Shown piece after piece: positions 7,505 to 16,019 of a stretch of 43,702 nucleotides of DNA. The stretch is taken from IMG/VR virus record IMGVR_UViG_3300022744_000010, positions 1 through 43,702 of that record. One strand, written 5' to 3'. This stretch comes from a virus. Below the pieces are notes generated by a model, which was not told where the DNA came from, made no database searches, and saw only the letters and a list, made by a program, of their open reading frames with translations. Position numbers and translations under genes: made by a program. Within the stretch, counting starts at the first letter, position 1. Every line of letters begins with the position of its first letter.

Positions 7505-8041
7505 ATGTATCCATCAAATCAACCGGGGAACCGGAACAATCGGACCAAGGTCGACAGTGAATTGGGGTCGTTCTATTCGGGCACGCAATTCCGCACGTTC
7601 AAGGAAATCACCCTTGCCGCCGGGGCTTCGCTGAATGTCAAAATGGTGCGCCCGCTGGATATCATCATTCGCGGTTTTCAAATGCACGTAAGCGCCGGGG
7701 AAATGCGTTGCGAGATTTACCGCGGCGCCACGCCTGGGGGAACTTGGAACGGCACCCTTCCAGTTATTGGAAAATGCGAATTTACCGACAATCCGCTTCC
7801 GCTTTATGTCCCGCAATGTTCATTGACGTCGGGCGGCACCTTTAGCGGCGGCACGCTTTATGATTTGATGCACGTTAAGACGGCCGGGGCAACGGGCCAG
7901 GCTTCCACAATTGGCGACGAAATGGAAAGCCAGCTTGGAGCCCCAGCCAATAGCACGGGCATTTATAAATTCATGAACCCCGGAAATTCTGACGCCGTCG
8001 GCATCTTTGCCATGTGGTGGGAAGAATTGCCTACAAAGTAG
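7505..8041 (+). CDS. Hypothetical virion-associated protein
   Basis: This 178-residue protein has alternating hydrophobic/polar stretches typical of a beta-sandwich (ITLAAGASLNVKMVRPLDIII, MRCEIYRGATPGGTW, FMNPGNSDAVGIFAMWWEE). I recognise no named family. It sits between MuF and the capsid protease, where HI1409-type modules often carry a decoration or head-fibre protein; that role is inferred. A GGGGG run lies about six bases before the ATG. Confidence 0.7.
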   Translation: MYPSNQPGNRNNRTKVDSELGSFYSGTQFRTFKEITLAAGASLNVKMVRPLDIIIRGFQMHVSAGEMRCEIYRGATPGGTWNGTLPVIGKCEFTDNPLPLYVPQCSLTSGGTFSGGTLYDLMHVKTAGATGQASTIGDEMESQLGAPANSTGIYKFMNPGNSDAVGIFAMWWEELPTK

Positions 8042-8062
8042 ATTTGATGCCATAATCTGACT

Positions 8063-9316
8063 ATGCCTATCTTGAGATTAGCTTTTGACCGCACAGCACG
8101 CCGGATTGACGCCGACGGGCGTTTGCACGTCGACCGCTCCCATATCTCCAAGGCCACGGTCAACCCCTATTACGGCAAAGAGATTCCGGGCTTTGATGCC
8201 CTGGGCCTGCAGCCTGATACGGTTTACCGCTTGCTTCGTGACCCTGTGGAACTTGAGCGCGGGGCCCCGACCTTCGCCCGCCTTCCCATTCTCTCCGAAC
8301 ACGTCCCCGTTACCGTGGATGCGCCCCGCCCCGATTTGGTCGTCGGCGCTATCGGTTCCGAAATAACTTTTTCCGCCCCCTATCTTGACGCTGATTTGTG
8401 CGTATGGGACGCGACCGCAATTGCTGGCATTGAAACGGACAAGGTAAGGGAACTTTCTTGCGCTTATCGTTACGTGCCAGTCATGGAGCCCGGCGAATTT
8501 GAAGGCCAGGCATACGACGGTCGCATGACGGAAATTCAAGGAAATCACCTAGCGTTAGTTGAGGTCGGCCGCGCTGGGTCTGATGTAGTGGTGGCCGACC
8601 GTAACCCTTTCACTTTCAAGGAATCCGCCATGAAGATGACCAAACTGGGCAAGGCCCTTTTTGCGGCATTGTGCGCGGCCTCTCCGGTACTGGCAGCGGA
8701 TTCCGCTTTGCCTGCACTGGTTGGCCCGGCAACCCGCAAGAATTTCAAGAAGGAAGACGTTAAGGCCAAATTGCTGGCCCTCGACGCCGAACTCGACCCG
8801 CAACAACTCGACAACGTAATCGACGCGCTGCTGGACGTGGAACAGGAACCCAAGGCCGTTGAAACGCCGATGGCCGCCGCCGATGAATCCCCCGCCGACA
8901 AGCTCCGCAAGTTGCTGGCCGGTAAGGTGGACGAATCGGTAATCAATGAGGCTTGCAATCTGCTGGCCGCACCGGCTCAAGACGCCGAAAAAATGATTAA
9001 GGACGGCGAAAAGCCGGTCGACGTCAAAGCGGCAATGGATGGTTTGCGCAAAGACTTGCGCGAAGCCGAAGAGGCCCGCCGTGATGTTCGCGCAATCGTT
9101 GGCGACGTCATGGGCATGGATTCAGCGGCCGAAGTCTACGGCTTCACCCTGGACCACATGAAGGTCGACCGCAAGGATGTGGAAGGCGCCCCGGCCCTTC
9201 GCGCACTCTTCAAGGTTGCCGCTTCAAAGTCTGCAACCCCGACCCCGCGCATCGCTCAAGATGCTGGCGGCCTGGATAAGCAGTTTCCGGGCGCCGCCCG
9301 TTTCCGTAACGCTTAA
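8063..9316 (+). CDS. Capsid maturation protease with C-terminal scaffold (DUF2213)
   Basis: The protein has 417 residues. Residues 1-185 are the DUF2213 protease: RTARRIDADGRLHVDRSHISKATVNPY at the start, then LSCAYRYVP and QGNHLALVEVGRAGSDVVVAD, which carries the conserved His of this family. Residues after about 190 are charged, alanine-rich and helical (AKLLALDAELDPQQLDNVIDALL, MKVDRKDVEGAPALRALFK), as expected for scaffolding. A nested in-frame start at 8630 probably makes the scaffold alone. The protease is expected to cut the scaffold and itself during head maturation. It is followed by a cement-like protein and the capsid protein. Confidence 0.88.
   Translation: MPILRLAFDRTARRIDADGRLHVDRSHISKATVNPYYGKEIPGFDALGLQPDTVYRLLRDPVELERGAPTFARLPILSEHVPVTVDAPRPDLVVGAIGSEITFSAPYLDADLCVWDATAIAGIETDKVRELSCAYRYVPVMEPGEFEGQAYDGRMTEIQGNHLALVEVGRAGSDVVVADRNPFTFKESAMKMTKLGKALFAALCAASPVLAADSALPALVGPATRKNFKKEDVKAKLLALDAELDPQQLDNVIDALLDVEQEPKAVETPMAAADESPADKLRKLLAGKVDESVINEACNLLAAPAQDAEKMIKDGEKPVDVKAAMDGLRKDLREAEEARRDVRAIVGDVMGMDSAAEVYGFTLDHMKVDRKDVEGAPALRALFKVAASKSATPTPRIAQDAGGLDKQFPGAARFRNA
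8630..9316 (+). CDS. Nested in-frame scaffold protein (internal start in the protease gene)
   Basis: An internal ATG at 8630 (codon 190 of the protease gene) is preceded by AAGGA at 8618-8622, a seven-base spacing and a stronger site than most in the operon. The product would be 228 residues, all of the scaffold region without the protease, as with lambda C/Nu3. Oddly, its first 25 residues (KLGKALFAALCAASPVLAADS) look like a Sec signal peptide with an A-x-A site. Either the hydrophobic helix has a capsid-assembly role or the resemblance is chance. Confidence 0.6.
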   Translation: MKMTKLGKALFAALCAASPVLAADSALPALVGPATRKNFKKEDVKAKLLALDAELDPQQLDNVIDALLDVEQEPKAVETPMAAADESPADKLRKLLAGKVDESVINEACNLLAAPAQDAEKMIKDGEKPVDVKAAMDGLRKDLREAEEARRDVRAIVGDVMGMDSAAEVYGFTLDHMKVDRKDVEGAPALRALFKVAASKSATPTPRIAQDAGGLDKQFPGAARFRNA

Positions 9317-9330
9317 AAGGAGTCACCACC

Positions 9331-10242
9331 ATGAGCGGCTTTCAAAAAACGGTCAACCTGACTCCCGCCCCCGCGGTAGCTGGTGACTTTGCATCATCCA
9401 ATCCACGGGCGACCGTGCTGGCTGGCCCTGGCGGCTTTGTTGCGGGGGCGCTTGGCGTCACCGTTGGCAAATTTGCTTGGGTCGATGACGACGGCGTTAC
9501 TGTCCAAAGTTTCGGCACCGCCACAAAGGCTCCGAACGGCTTTGTTCACCGCGAACAGCAAGCCTTGATTCAAACCTATTTGGCTGAATCGGGCATGAAC
9601 ATTCCGCACGGCTTCCCGGTCACTCTGCACAATCAGGGCGATTTTTGGGCGGTCAATAAAGGCCCGAACGCTTGCGCCGTTGGCGACGCCGTTTATGCGG
9701 ACTACAGCAACGGGGACGTCTACACCGTTTCGGCACCGACCGGCGCTTCGGCAACCGGCGCAATGGGCGCAACCTTCACCGCTTCGGGCTCCGGCACGAA
9801 TCTGACGGTTTCCGCGGTTACTGGCGTGCTGACCGTTGGCGAGACTTTGAGCGGCACCGGCATTCCGGCCGGTACGACCATCGTTTCGCAAACCAGCGGC
9901 ACGACCGGCGGCGCTGGCGTCTATGTCACCAGTGCGGCGACCACAATCTCCGCGGCAACCGGCACCAGCTTCGGCAACACCCTGGTCGTGTCCGCTGTGG
10001 CTTCCGGTTCGCTGAAAGTTGGCGACCCTGTGAGCGGCACCGGCATTCCTTCGGGCGCCGTTATCGCTTCGCAAGTGAGCGGCACGGCTGGCGGCGTGGG
10101 TACTTACAGGCTGGACCAAAGCGCCACGGCTTACGCCGCGTCGACCACTGTCACCGTTACCGCGGGCGTTGCTGCTACTGGCTGGAAAGCTCAGTCGGTT
10201 GCGGCCGTTGGTGAACTCGTCAAAATCTCTACCTGGGGTTAA
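9331..10242 (+). CDS. Putative capsid cement/decoration protein with two beta-repeat domains
   Basis: The protein has 303 residues. The first 130 match the style of DUF2190-like structural cement proteins (VLAGPGGFVAGALGVTVGKF, ANGFVHREQQALIQTYL-type segment, ACAVGDAVYADYSNG). Residues about 150-280 hold two copies of a roughly 55-residue repeat, each with a LTVSAVxxGxLxVGxxxSGTGIPxG core and a G-T-x-GG-x-GxY end. This glycine/threonine/serine-rich repeat is widespread in phage surface proteins, where it may bind host surfaces or decorate particles. AAAAGGAG precedes the ATG. The neighbouring capsid gene starts three bases after its stop. Confidence 0.78.
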   Translation: MSGFQKTVNLTPAPAVAGDFASSNPRATVLAGPGGFVAGALGVTVGKFAWVDDDGVTVQSFGTATKAPNGFVHREQQALIQTYLAESGMNIPHGFPVTLHNQGDFWAVNKGPNACAVGDAVYADYSNGDVYTVSAPTGASATGAMGATFTASGSGTNLTVSAVTGVLTVGETLSGTGIPAGTTIVSQTSGTTGGAGVYVTSAATTISAATGTSFGNTLVVSAVASGSLKVGDPVSGTGIPSGAVIASQVSGTAGGVGTYRLDQSATAYAASTTVTVTAGVAATGWKAQSVAAVGELVKISTWG

Positions 10243-10245
10243 ACC

Positions 10246-11286
10246 ATGAATCCAATCCTTCAAGCACTGATGGAACGCGCCGGGGTCCATTTCATGGGCC
10301 AGCCCGGCGTCGACTTCCAAGCCCCTGGCGCCTCGTTGCGCCTGGCACACGATGGCTTTGCGTGCGACGCACAGCCCGCCCTTATCACCACCAGCAATGC
10401 CGGTATTCCGGCCTTCCTGACTACCTTCATCGACCCGAAACTGATTGAAATTTTGGTTTCCCCGATGAAGGCGGCCGAAGTTGTCGGCGGCGAAGTCAAA
10501 AAGGGCGATTGGACTACTGAAACGGCAATGTTCCCGGTTGTGGAATCCACGGGCGAAACTTCGTCATATGGTGACTACTCCGAAAACGGCGTCGCTGGCG
10601 TCAATTCCAACTTCCCGCAACGCCAAAGCTATCACTATCAAGTGATGACGCAATGGGGTGAACGGGAACTTGAACGCGCCGGGCTGGCCCGCATTGATTG
10701 GGCAAACCGCATGAACATTGCGTCGATTCTGACCCTGAACAAGTTTCAGAATAAGACGTATTTCTTCGGCGTGTCCGGCCTGCAAAACTATGGTCTGCTG
10801 AACGACCCGAACCTGTCCGCTGCCATCGTGCCCACCACGAAGACCGCGGGCGGCACGGGCTGGGCGAATGCCACGGCGCAAGAAATCAATTCGGACGTGC
10901 AAAAGCTCTACAAGCAATTGCAAACCCAAGCGGGCGGCCTGGTTGAACTTGATACCAAAATGACCTTGGCAATGTCCCCCATTTCGGAAGTCTATTTGAC
11001 CAAGACGACCGACTTCAATGTCAACGTGCAGGACATTCTGAAAAAGAATTTCCCCAATTTGACAGTGAAGACCGCGCCGGAGTACACCACGGCGTCCGGG
11101 GAACTGGTGCAACTGATCGTGGACGAAGTGGAAGGCCAGCGCACGGCCGACACCGCTTTTACCGAAAAGCTCCGCGCCCACCCAATCGTCGTGCAGTCTT
11201 CCAGCTTCAAGCAAAAGAAGTCGCAAGGCACCTGGGGCACCGTGATTTTCCGCCCCGCCTTCATTGCCCAAATGTTGGGCGTGTAA
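10246..11286 (+). CDS. Major capsid protein (DUF2184, HK97-like fold)
   Basis: The 346-residue protein has DUF2184-type features: ALITTSNAGIPAFLTTFIDPKLIEILV near residue 45, VGGEVKKGDWTTETAMFPV, then QWGERELERAGLARIDWANR and KTYFFGVSGLQNYGLLNDP. This family is the HK97-fold capsid subunit of HI1409-type phages. It follows the protease and cement genes and is followed by a strong terminator, fitting its need for high expression. Residues 1-45 may be removed by the protease, but I see no defined cleavage motif. Confidence 0.93.
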   Translation: MNPILQALMERAGVHFMGQPGVDFQAPGASLRLAHDGFACDAQPALITTSNAGIPAFLTTFIDPKLIEILVSPMKAAEVVGGEVKKGDWTTETAMFPVVESTGETSSYGDYSENGVAGVNSNFPQRQSYHYQVMTQWGERELERAGLARIDWANRMNIASILTLNKFQNKTYFFGVSGLQNYGLLNDPNLSAAIVPTTKTAGGTGWANATAQEINSDVQKLYKQLQTQAGGLVELDTKMTLAMSPISEVYLTKTTDFNVNVQDILKKNFPNLTVKTAPEYTTASGELVQLIVDEVEGQRTADTAFTEKLRAHPIVVQSSSFKQKKSQGTWGTVIFRPAFIAQMLGV

Positions 11287-11306
11287 GGAATCAGTAAGTA
11301 AGCAAT

Positions 11307-11331
11307 CCGGGGGCTTCGGCCCCTGGGTTTT
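11307..11331 (+). terminator. Terminator after the major capsid gene
   Basis: An eight-pair stem (11307-11314 with 11319-11326, one G-T wobble) closes on a TTCG tetraloop and is followed by GTTTT. The short U-run may let some transcription pass into the tail genes. Confidence 0.75.
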
Positions 11332-11356
11332 AATCGCAAACTAGGAGAGTTTGAAA

Positions 11357-11701
11357 ATGGCAAAAATCGTCGTAGTGGGTTGCAAATTGCCCCACGGTAT
11401 CATCATTCAGCACCCCATGGACCCGACCAAAAAGGTCGAATTGGCGGGCAAAAACAAAGCCCTGATTGTGGGCGCGGACTACGCCACAACCGAAGTCGAC
11501 GGGGACTTTTGGGAACAATGGGCCGCAGTCAATAAAGAATTTTCGGCCGTCAAATCGGGCGCCATTTTTGTCGCCAAAAGTCTGACGGACGCCGCCGCAA
11601 TTGCTGGCGAATTCAAGGACCGCAAAACAGGCTTTGAGCCCATGCGTACCGACGGCAAAGACGAACGCGCAAGCGGCGTGAAGCCAGCCGACAAGGACTA
11701 A
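11357..11701 (+). CDS. Hypothetical head-tail region protein
   Basis: This 114-residue protein starts with a beta-rich part (AKIVVVGCKLPHGIIIQH) followed by a helical, charged tail ending in KPADKD. No family is certain. Proteins at this place, just after the capsid gene and before DUF4054, are often small head or neck components. GGAG lies about 11 bases before the ATG at 11357. The stop is four bases before the DUF4054 gene. Confidence 0.7.
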   Translation: MAKIVVVGCKLPHGIIIQHPMDPTKKVELAGKNKALIVGADYATTEVDGDFWEQWAAVNKEFSAVKSGAIFVAKSLTDAAAIAGEFKDRKTGFEPMRTDGKDERASGVKPADKD

Positions 11702-11705
11702 GACC

Positions 11706-12104
11706 ATGACCGCCGTAGTATTCGACCCGGTAGCCTTCAAAGCCCGCTATCCCGAATTTGCGGCGGTTGCCAATGCGACCTTGGGGGCCTACTTCACGGA
11801 AGCGGGCCTTTACTTGTCCAATGCGAACAATTCGCCCGTGCGGAACCTGACCCGCCGGGCCATCCTTTTGAACATGCTGACCGCCCACGTCGCCTATATC
11901 GGCGGCGCTTTGAGCGCGGACGGCATGCCGCGGCCCGTGGGGCGCCTATCGCAAGCCGGTGAAGGTAGCGTGTCCGCCGCCTTTGAAGGTGCGCCCCCTG
12001 GCTCCGCGCAATGGTTCCAGCAATCACAGTACGGCGCCGCATTCTGGCAAGCGACTTCCAGCTTGCGCGGCTTCCGCTACGTTTCCCGGCCTACGGCGTA
12101 TTGA
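11706..12104 (+). CDS. Head-tail adaptor (DUF4054)
   Basis: The 132-residue protein has the DUF4054 signature: VFDPVAFKARYPEFAAVANATLGAYFTEAGLYL, then LLNMLTAHVAYIGG and a C-terminal GSAQWFQQSQYGAAFWQATSS. The family corresponds to the helical adaptor that docks on the portal (compare HK97 gp6). It overlaps nothing and is followed after one base by the next neck gene. Confidence 0.87.
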   Translation: MTAVVFDPVAFKARYPEFAAVANATLGAYFTEAGLYLSNANNSPVRNLTRRAILLNMLTAHVAYIGGALSADGMPRPVGRLSQAGEGSVSAAFEGAPPGSAQWFQQSQYGAAFWQATSSLRGFRYVSRPTAY

Positions 12105-12105
12105 T

Positions 12106-12549
12106 ATGGCCGACCACACTCTCAGCGGTTCCGATGGGGTCATGAAGGCCCTGGAAGCAATCGCCCAACGCATGGGCGGGGGAGAGGTTGCGGTCGGCTT
12201 CATGGAAGGCGCCACTTACCCGGACGGCACGCCCGTCGCCGCTGTGGCCTATTGGAATGAGTTTGGAAGCGTGGGGCAACCGGCCCGGCCGTTCTTTCGC
12301 CAAATGATTGCCGCGGAGTCTCCCACCTGGCCGGGCAAAATGGCGAAGCTGGCAAAGGGCACGAATTACGACGGCCCCCGCGTGCTGGCGCTGATGGGTG
12401 AAGATATCAAAGGTGCATTGCAACAAAGCATAAATGACTTCACGACGCCCGCGCTGGCCGAAAGCACGATTGAAGCCAAAGGCTTTGCCAAACCGCTGAT
12501 TGACACGTCGCACATGCTCAATTCAATTGCCATTGAGGTATCAGAATAA
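12106..12549 (+). CDS. Neck/tail-completion protein, HK97 gp10 or Mu gpG-like
   Basis: The 147-residue protein contains EVAVGFMEGATYPDGTPVAAVAYWNEFG, followed by ARPFFRQMIAAE. This 'VAYWNEFG...PARPFFR' pattern is typical of HK97-gp10/Mu-virion-morphogenesis tail-completion proteins. The ATG at 12106 starts one base after the previous stop and lacks a clear Shine-Dalgarno site, so translation is probably coupled. The stop overlaps the next ATG (TAATG). Confidence 0.75.
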   Translation: MADHTLSGSDGVMKALEAIAQRMGGGEVAVGFMEGATYPDGTPVAAVAYWNEFGSVGQPARPFFRQMIAAESPTWPGKMAKLAKGTNYDGPRVLALMGEDIKGALQQSINDFTTPALAESTIEAKGFAKPLIDTSHMLNSIAIEVSE

Positions 12550-12923
12550 TGGACTTGCGCGGACTCGCTAACGGTGTGACCAGCACCATAAATCCGAATG
12601 AAACCGTTACCGTTTTGCGGTCGACGGGTTACACCATTGGCGCCGGAGCCAAACAAGTTCCAGCGTTTGCCGCCCCCGTGACCGGCCCCGCGCAAGTGCA
12701 AGCCCTGGACGCGAACGATATCAAGCAACTGGACGGCCTGAATATTCAAGGTACCATCCGGGCAATCTATTTGCGCGGCACCCTGGCGGGCGTCGTGCGG
12801 CCGAATCAAACCGGCGGCGATATCGTCAAGCGCAAGAATGAAACGGAATCATGGCTTGTCGTCAAGGTGCTTGAAAGCTGGCCCGATTGGACTAAGGCGG
12901 CAATATGCCTTCAAGGTGCGTAA
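12549..12923 (+). CDS. Putative head-closure or tail-joining protein
   Basis: This 124-residue, largely beta-type protein (NETVTVLRSTGYTIGAGAKQ, VQALDANDIKQLDGLNIQG, IRAIYLRGTLAGVVRPNQTGGDIV) sits in the neck gene cluster between the gp10-like protein and the neck terminator homologue. Its size and order match stopper/head-closure proteins. I assign the role by position, with moderate support from its predicted beta-barrel character. It overlaps the previous gene by one base. Confidence 0.7.
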   Translation: MDLRGLANGVTSTINPNETVTVLRSTGYTIGAGAKQVPAFAAPVTGPAQVQALDANDIKQLDGLNIQGTIRAIYLRGTLAGVVRPNQTGGDIVKRKNETESWLVVKVLESWPDWTKAAICLQGA

Positions 12924-12924
12924 T

Positions 12925-13518
12925 ATGACCGGCAAAATTTATTTGATTCGTAATCTGGTCAATGGCAAAGGTTACGTCGGACAAACGGCTATTGGGATTG
13001 ATAAGAGGTTTGCGAAGCATTCCGAAAACGCCCGTTCCGGCATTGACCTTGCGTTATATCGAGCTATGCGAAAGCATGGAATTGAAAATTTCAACGTCAT
13101 TGAAGTCGCAACATGCGGTCGGGAATTGCTGGACGATTTGGAAAAGCATTACGTTAAATTTTATGGAACATCGTCAACCAATGGTCACGGGTATAACATG
13201 ACAGACGGTGGCGATTCTGCGCGTCGCGCAAAAGGTTCGCGCAACTCCGAAGAGAGCAAAACCAAAAATTCAGCGGCGCATAAAGGTATGAAGCGCCTCC
13301 CGCGTTCGGAAGACTATCGCGCCAAACAGTCCGCCGCACAATCTGGCAAAAAACTTTCTGACGATACGAAAATCAAAATTTCGGCCAAACTAAAAGGGCA
13401 GAAAAAGCCCCCGCGTTCGGAAGAACATAAAGCCAACATGGCGGCCGCGAAAAAGGGTCAAGGTAAAGACAAACCGTGGTCGGAAGCCCGCCGATTAGCA
13501 CATAAAGGGGCCGCATGA
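12925..13518 (+). CDS. Free-standing GIY-YIG homing endonuclease with NUMOD3 repeats
   Basis: This 197-residue nuclease begins KIYLIRNLVNGKGYVGQT, the GIY-YIG motif with its second half GYVGQT, and continues with an Arg-containing helix (KRFAKHSE) and the catalytic Glu in DDLEKHYVKFYGT. The lysine-rich C-terminus (residues about 100-190) has repeated NUMOD3-like DNA-binding units (HKGMKRLPRSEDYRAK, KGQKKPPRSEEHKAN). It is inserted neatly between neck genes with one-base and overlapping junctions. Its A/T content is higher than that of its neighbours, a sign of independent acquisition. The target is probably the matching neck-gene junction in related phages. Confidence 0.88.
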   Translation: MTGKIYLIRNLVNGKGYVGQTAIGIDKRFAKHSENARSGIDLALYRAMRKHGIENFNVIEVATCGRELLDDLEKHYVKFYGTSSTNGHGYNMTDGGDSARRAKGSRNSEESKTKNSAAHKGMKRLPRSEDYRAKQSAAQSGKKLSDDTKIKISAKLKGQKKPPRSEEHKANMAAAKKGQGKDKPWSEARRLAHKGAA

Positions 13519-14039
13519 TGTACACCGCCAGCATTTCGGTCGAGCAAGTCATTGATGCCCTGGTGGCATTCCTTGCACCTTTCATGCCTGGGGCGCAAAT
13601 CGTCCGCGCACAGGTCAACCGGGTGGCCTTGCCGTCAAATCCTTGCGCTGTGCTTACGGAACTTTTGCAAGTTGATTTGAGCGTACCGGCCACGGAATAC
13701 CAGCCGCCGGTCGCCCCGGCGCCAGCCATTGGGACCGCCACAATCTACGGCCCGTCGCGCATCGACGTGCAAATTGACTTTTACGGGGCGCAAGCTGGTG
13801 AGTTTTGCAAGACCGTAAAAACCGCGTTCCGGTCGCATTGGGGGTTTGCCCATTTCCCCGCGAACATTAAGCCGCTGTACACGTCCGACGGCGTTCAATC
13901 GCCCCTCTTAACCGGGGAACAGCAATATGAAAGCCGATGGACGCTTACGGCATCAATGCAATACAATCCAACTGTTACGGTTCCGCAGGAATTTGCCGAA
14001 CAGGCTTATCCAGCTTTGGTTATTCCGGCGGACGTGTGA
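13515..14039 (+). CDS. Neck terminator protein (LIC_12616-like)
   Basis: The 174-residue protein shows SVEQVIDALVAFLAPFMPGAQIVRAQVNRV and then PSRIDVQIDFYGAQAGEFCKTVKTAFRS, resembling the LIC_12616 family assigned as the neck terminator of contractile phages. It caps the tail tube/sheath and joins it to the head. Its start overlaps the GIY-YIG gene by four bases; two ATGs (13515 and 13518) are both usable. Confidence 0.8.
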   Translation: MMYTASISVEQVIDALVAFLAPFMPGAQIVRAQVNRVALPSNPCAVLTELLQVDLSVPATEYQPPVAPAPAIGTATIYGPSRIDVQIDFYGAQAGEFCKTVKTAFRSHWGFAHFPANIKPLYTSDGVQSPLLTGEQQYESRWTLTASMQYNPTVTVPQEFAEQAYPALVIPADV

Positions 14040-14075
14040 TTATGCGGATTACCACTTATTTCATGAGGTGAACAA

Positions 14076-15557
14076 ATGACTATCCCGGCAAGCGACATTG
14101 TTGTTGTCAATCCCGGCGTCGTTGGTTCCGGCGGTAATCCGCTGGCCCTAAACGGCGTCATTCTCTCCAAAAATACTTTGCTCCCGACCGGGGCTGTGCG
14201 TTCATTCGCCAGTGCTGACGCCGTGAGTGCGTTTTTTGGCCCGTCTTCCACGGAATACGCCCTTGCCCAAACTTACTTTTTGGGCTTTGACAATTCCACG
14301 ATCAAACCGGGCACGCTGTATTTCGCCCCGTTTGTGGAAGCCGACCGCGGCGCCTGGTTGCAATCCGGCTCCCTGTCCGGCATGACCCTGGCGCAACTGC
14401 AAGCCCTTTCCGGCGTGCTGACTGTGACCGTCGACGGCACGGCCTTTACGTCTTCAAGCATCAACCTCGCAACGGCAACCAGTTTCAGCAATGCGGCGAC
14501 GATGATTGCCGCGGCCTTCACTGGCACCGGCAAACCGACTTGCGCCTGGAATGCGGTCAACAGTACCTTCACGCTAAATAGCGTCACGACCGGCGCATCC
14601 TCGACAATCGGCTATGCAACCGGCACCCTGTCCGCGGGCCTCAAGCTGACCAGCGCGACCGGCGCCATCCTGTCCCAAGGTGACATTGCGGACACCCCGG
14701 CCACGGCCATGGATGCGGTCAAGGCGGCGACTCAGAATTGGGTCGACTTCATGACGATTTGGGAACCCTTGCTTGCCGACAAAGAACTCTTTGCCGAATG
14801 GGCGAACGCGCAAAATCAGCGTTACATGTACGTTTGCTGGGACACGGACGCGCAAGCAATCGTCAACGGTTCGACTACCTGTTTCGGTGCGGTTGCCAAG
14901 TCCCTGGGCTACGACGGCGTCGTGCCGGTTTACAACACTGTGACCCTGGCCGCGTTCATGCTGGGCACCGTGGCGTCGATTGACTTTAGCCGCCTGAATG
15001 GCCGCATCACTTCGGCTTTCAAATCGCAAAGCGGATTCGTGCCCACTGTGACCGACCAGCAAATCGCCGCCAATCTGCTGGCGAACGGCTACAGCTTTTA
15101 CGGCTCCTATGCGACCGCAAACGATCAATTCAATTTCCTTTACAACGGCCAAATGTCCGGCAAGTGGAAATGGGTTGATACCTTTGTCGACCAAGTCTAT
15201 TTGAACAGTCAATTCCAATTGGCCTTGCTTTCGCTGCTGACCAGCGTTAAGTCGATTCCTTACAACGAATCCGGCTATTCGCTGATTCGTGCGGCCATGA
15301 TCGACCCAATTTCCGCCGGTATCAACTTTGGCAGCATTCGCACCGGCATTACCATGTCGGCATCGCAAAAAGCCCAAGTGAATCAGGCCGCCGGTTTGGA
15401 CGTGTCGACCATCATTGAGCAACAAGGCTATTACCTGCAAATTCTCGACCCTGGTGCGCAAGTGCGCGGCAATCGCGGGACGCCGGTAATCAACTTTTGG
15501 TACACCGACGGCGGCGCGGTCCAAAAGATCAACGTCGCATCTATTGACATCATGTAA
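14076..15557 (+). CDS. Tail sheath protein (DUF3383)
   Basis: The 493-residue protein is DUF3383-like: PLALNGVILSKNTLLPTGAVRSFASADAVSAFFG at the start, ATKF-like and FMTIWEPLLADKELFAEWANAQ in the middle, and RTGITMSASQKAQVNQAAGLD with FWYTDGGAVQKINVASIDI at the end. DUF3383 is the contractile sheath of HI1409-type myoviruses. Its presence, together with a tube and gp25-like and J-like baseplate proteins, defines the virion as contractile. GAGGTG lies eight bases before the ATG. Confidence 0.92.
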   Translation: MTIPASDIVVVNPGVVGSGGNPLALNGVILSKNTLLPTGAVRSFASADAVSAFFGPSSTEYALAQTYFLGFDNSTIKPGTLYFAPFVEADRGAWLQSGSLSGMTLAQLQALSGVLTVTVDGTAFTSSSINLATATSFSNAATMIAAAFTGTGKPTCAWNAVNSTFTLNSVTTGASSTIGYATGTLSAGLKLTSATGAILSQGDIADTPATAMDAVKAATQNWVDFMTIWEPLLADKELFAEWANAQNQRYMYVCWDTDAQAIVNGSTTCFGAVAKSLGYDGVVPVYNTVTLAAFMLGTVASIDFSRLNGRITSAFKSQSGFVPTVTDQQIAANLLANGYSFYGSYATANDQFNFLYNGQMSGKWKWVDTFVDQVYLNSQFQLALLSLLTSVKSIPYNESGYSLIRAAMIDPISAGINFGSIRTGITMSASQKAQVNQAAGLDVSTIIEQQGYYLQILDPGAQVRGNRGTPVINFWYTDGGAVQKINVASIDIM

Positions 15558-15566
15558 GGAACAATC

Positions 15567-16004
15567 ATGGTTGATACCACAATCACCAGCGCGAACAGCG
15601 TTTTTACCATCGTGGTCGCGGGCTTGTTCCCGGCCCCGGTGCAGCTTCGCGGCTACGCCAGCGACAAGGCTTTCACCACGGAAGCTATTGACCTGGCCGA
15701 AGTCCAAATGGGCGTCGACGGCCGCATGACTGCCGGTTTCATTCCGAACCCGACGAAGCAAACCGTTACGCTGCAGGCTGATAGCCCCAGCAAGGACATT
15801 TTCACCGCACTGATTCAGGCAATGAAGACGGCGCGGGAAGTGTTCTACATTTCCGGTTCAATCGCGTTACCTTCGACCGGCGAATCTTTCACGCTGACCC
15901 GCGGCATTCTCACGAATGCAAAGCAAATCCCGGACGCGCAAAAAGTCTTGCAGCCCGTGGATTACGTCATTACCTGGGAAAGCGTGAACCGTTCGCTGCT
16001 GTAA
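15567..16004 (+). CDS. Tail tube protein (DUF3277-like)
   Basis: The 145-residue protein follows the sheath gene and has the tube-type layout: LRGYASDKAFTTEAIDLAEVQMGVDGRMTAGF, KQTVTLQADSPSKDIFTALI and a C-terminal VDYVITWESVNR. The DUF3277 family forms the inner tube along which the tape measure lies. AAGGA precedes the ATG. A structured leader for the next gene follows. Confidence 0.88.
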   Translation: MVDTTITSANSVFTIVVAGLFPAPVQLRGYASDKAFTTEAIDLAEVQMGVDGRMTAGFIPNPTKQTVTLQADSPSKDIFTALIQAMKTAREVFYISGSIALPSTGESFTLTRGILTNAKQIPDAQKVLQPVDYVITWESVNRSLL

Positions 16005-16019
16005 CAGGCGCACCAGTTA

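Noticed and set aside
9394-10350. Long antisense open frame under the cement protein gene
   Set aside because: It is a shadow of a Gly/Thr/Ala-rich coding region, without start signals or a recognisable domain.
14574-15761. Long antisense open frame of 395 codons under the sheath and tube genes
   Set aside because: It mirrors a clear DUF3383/tube coding pair, has biased arginine/glycine/histidine-rich composition and no ribosome-binding site.
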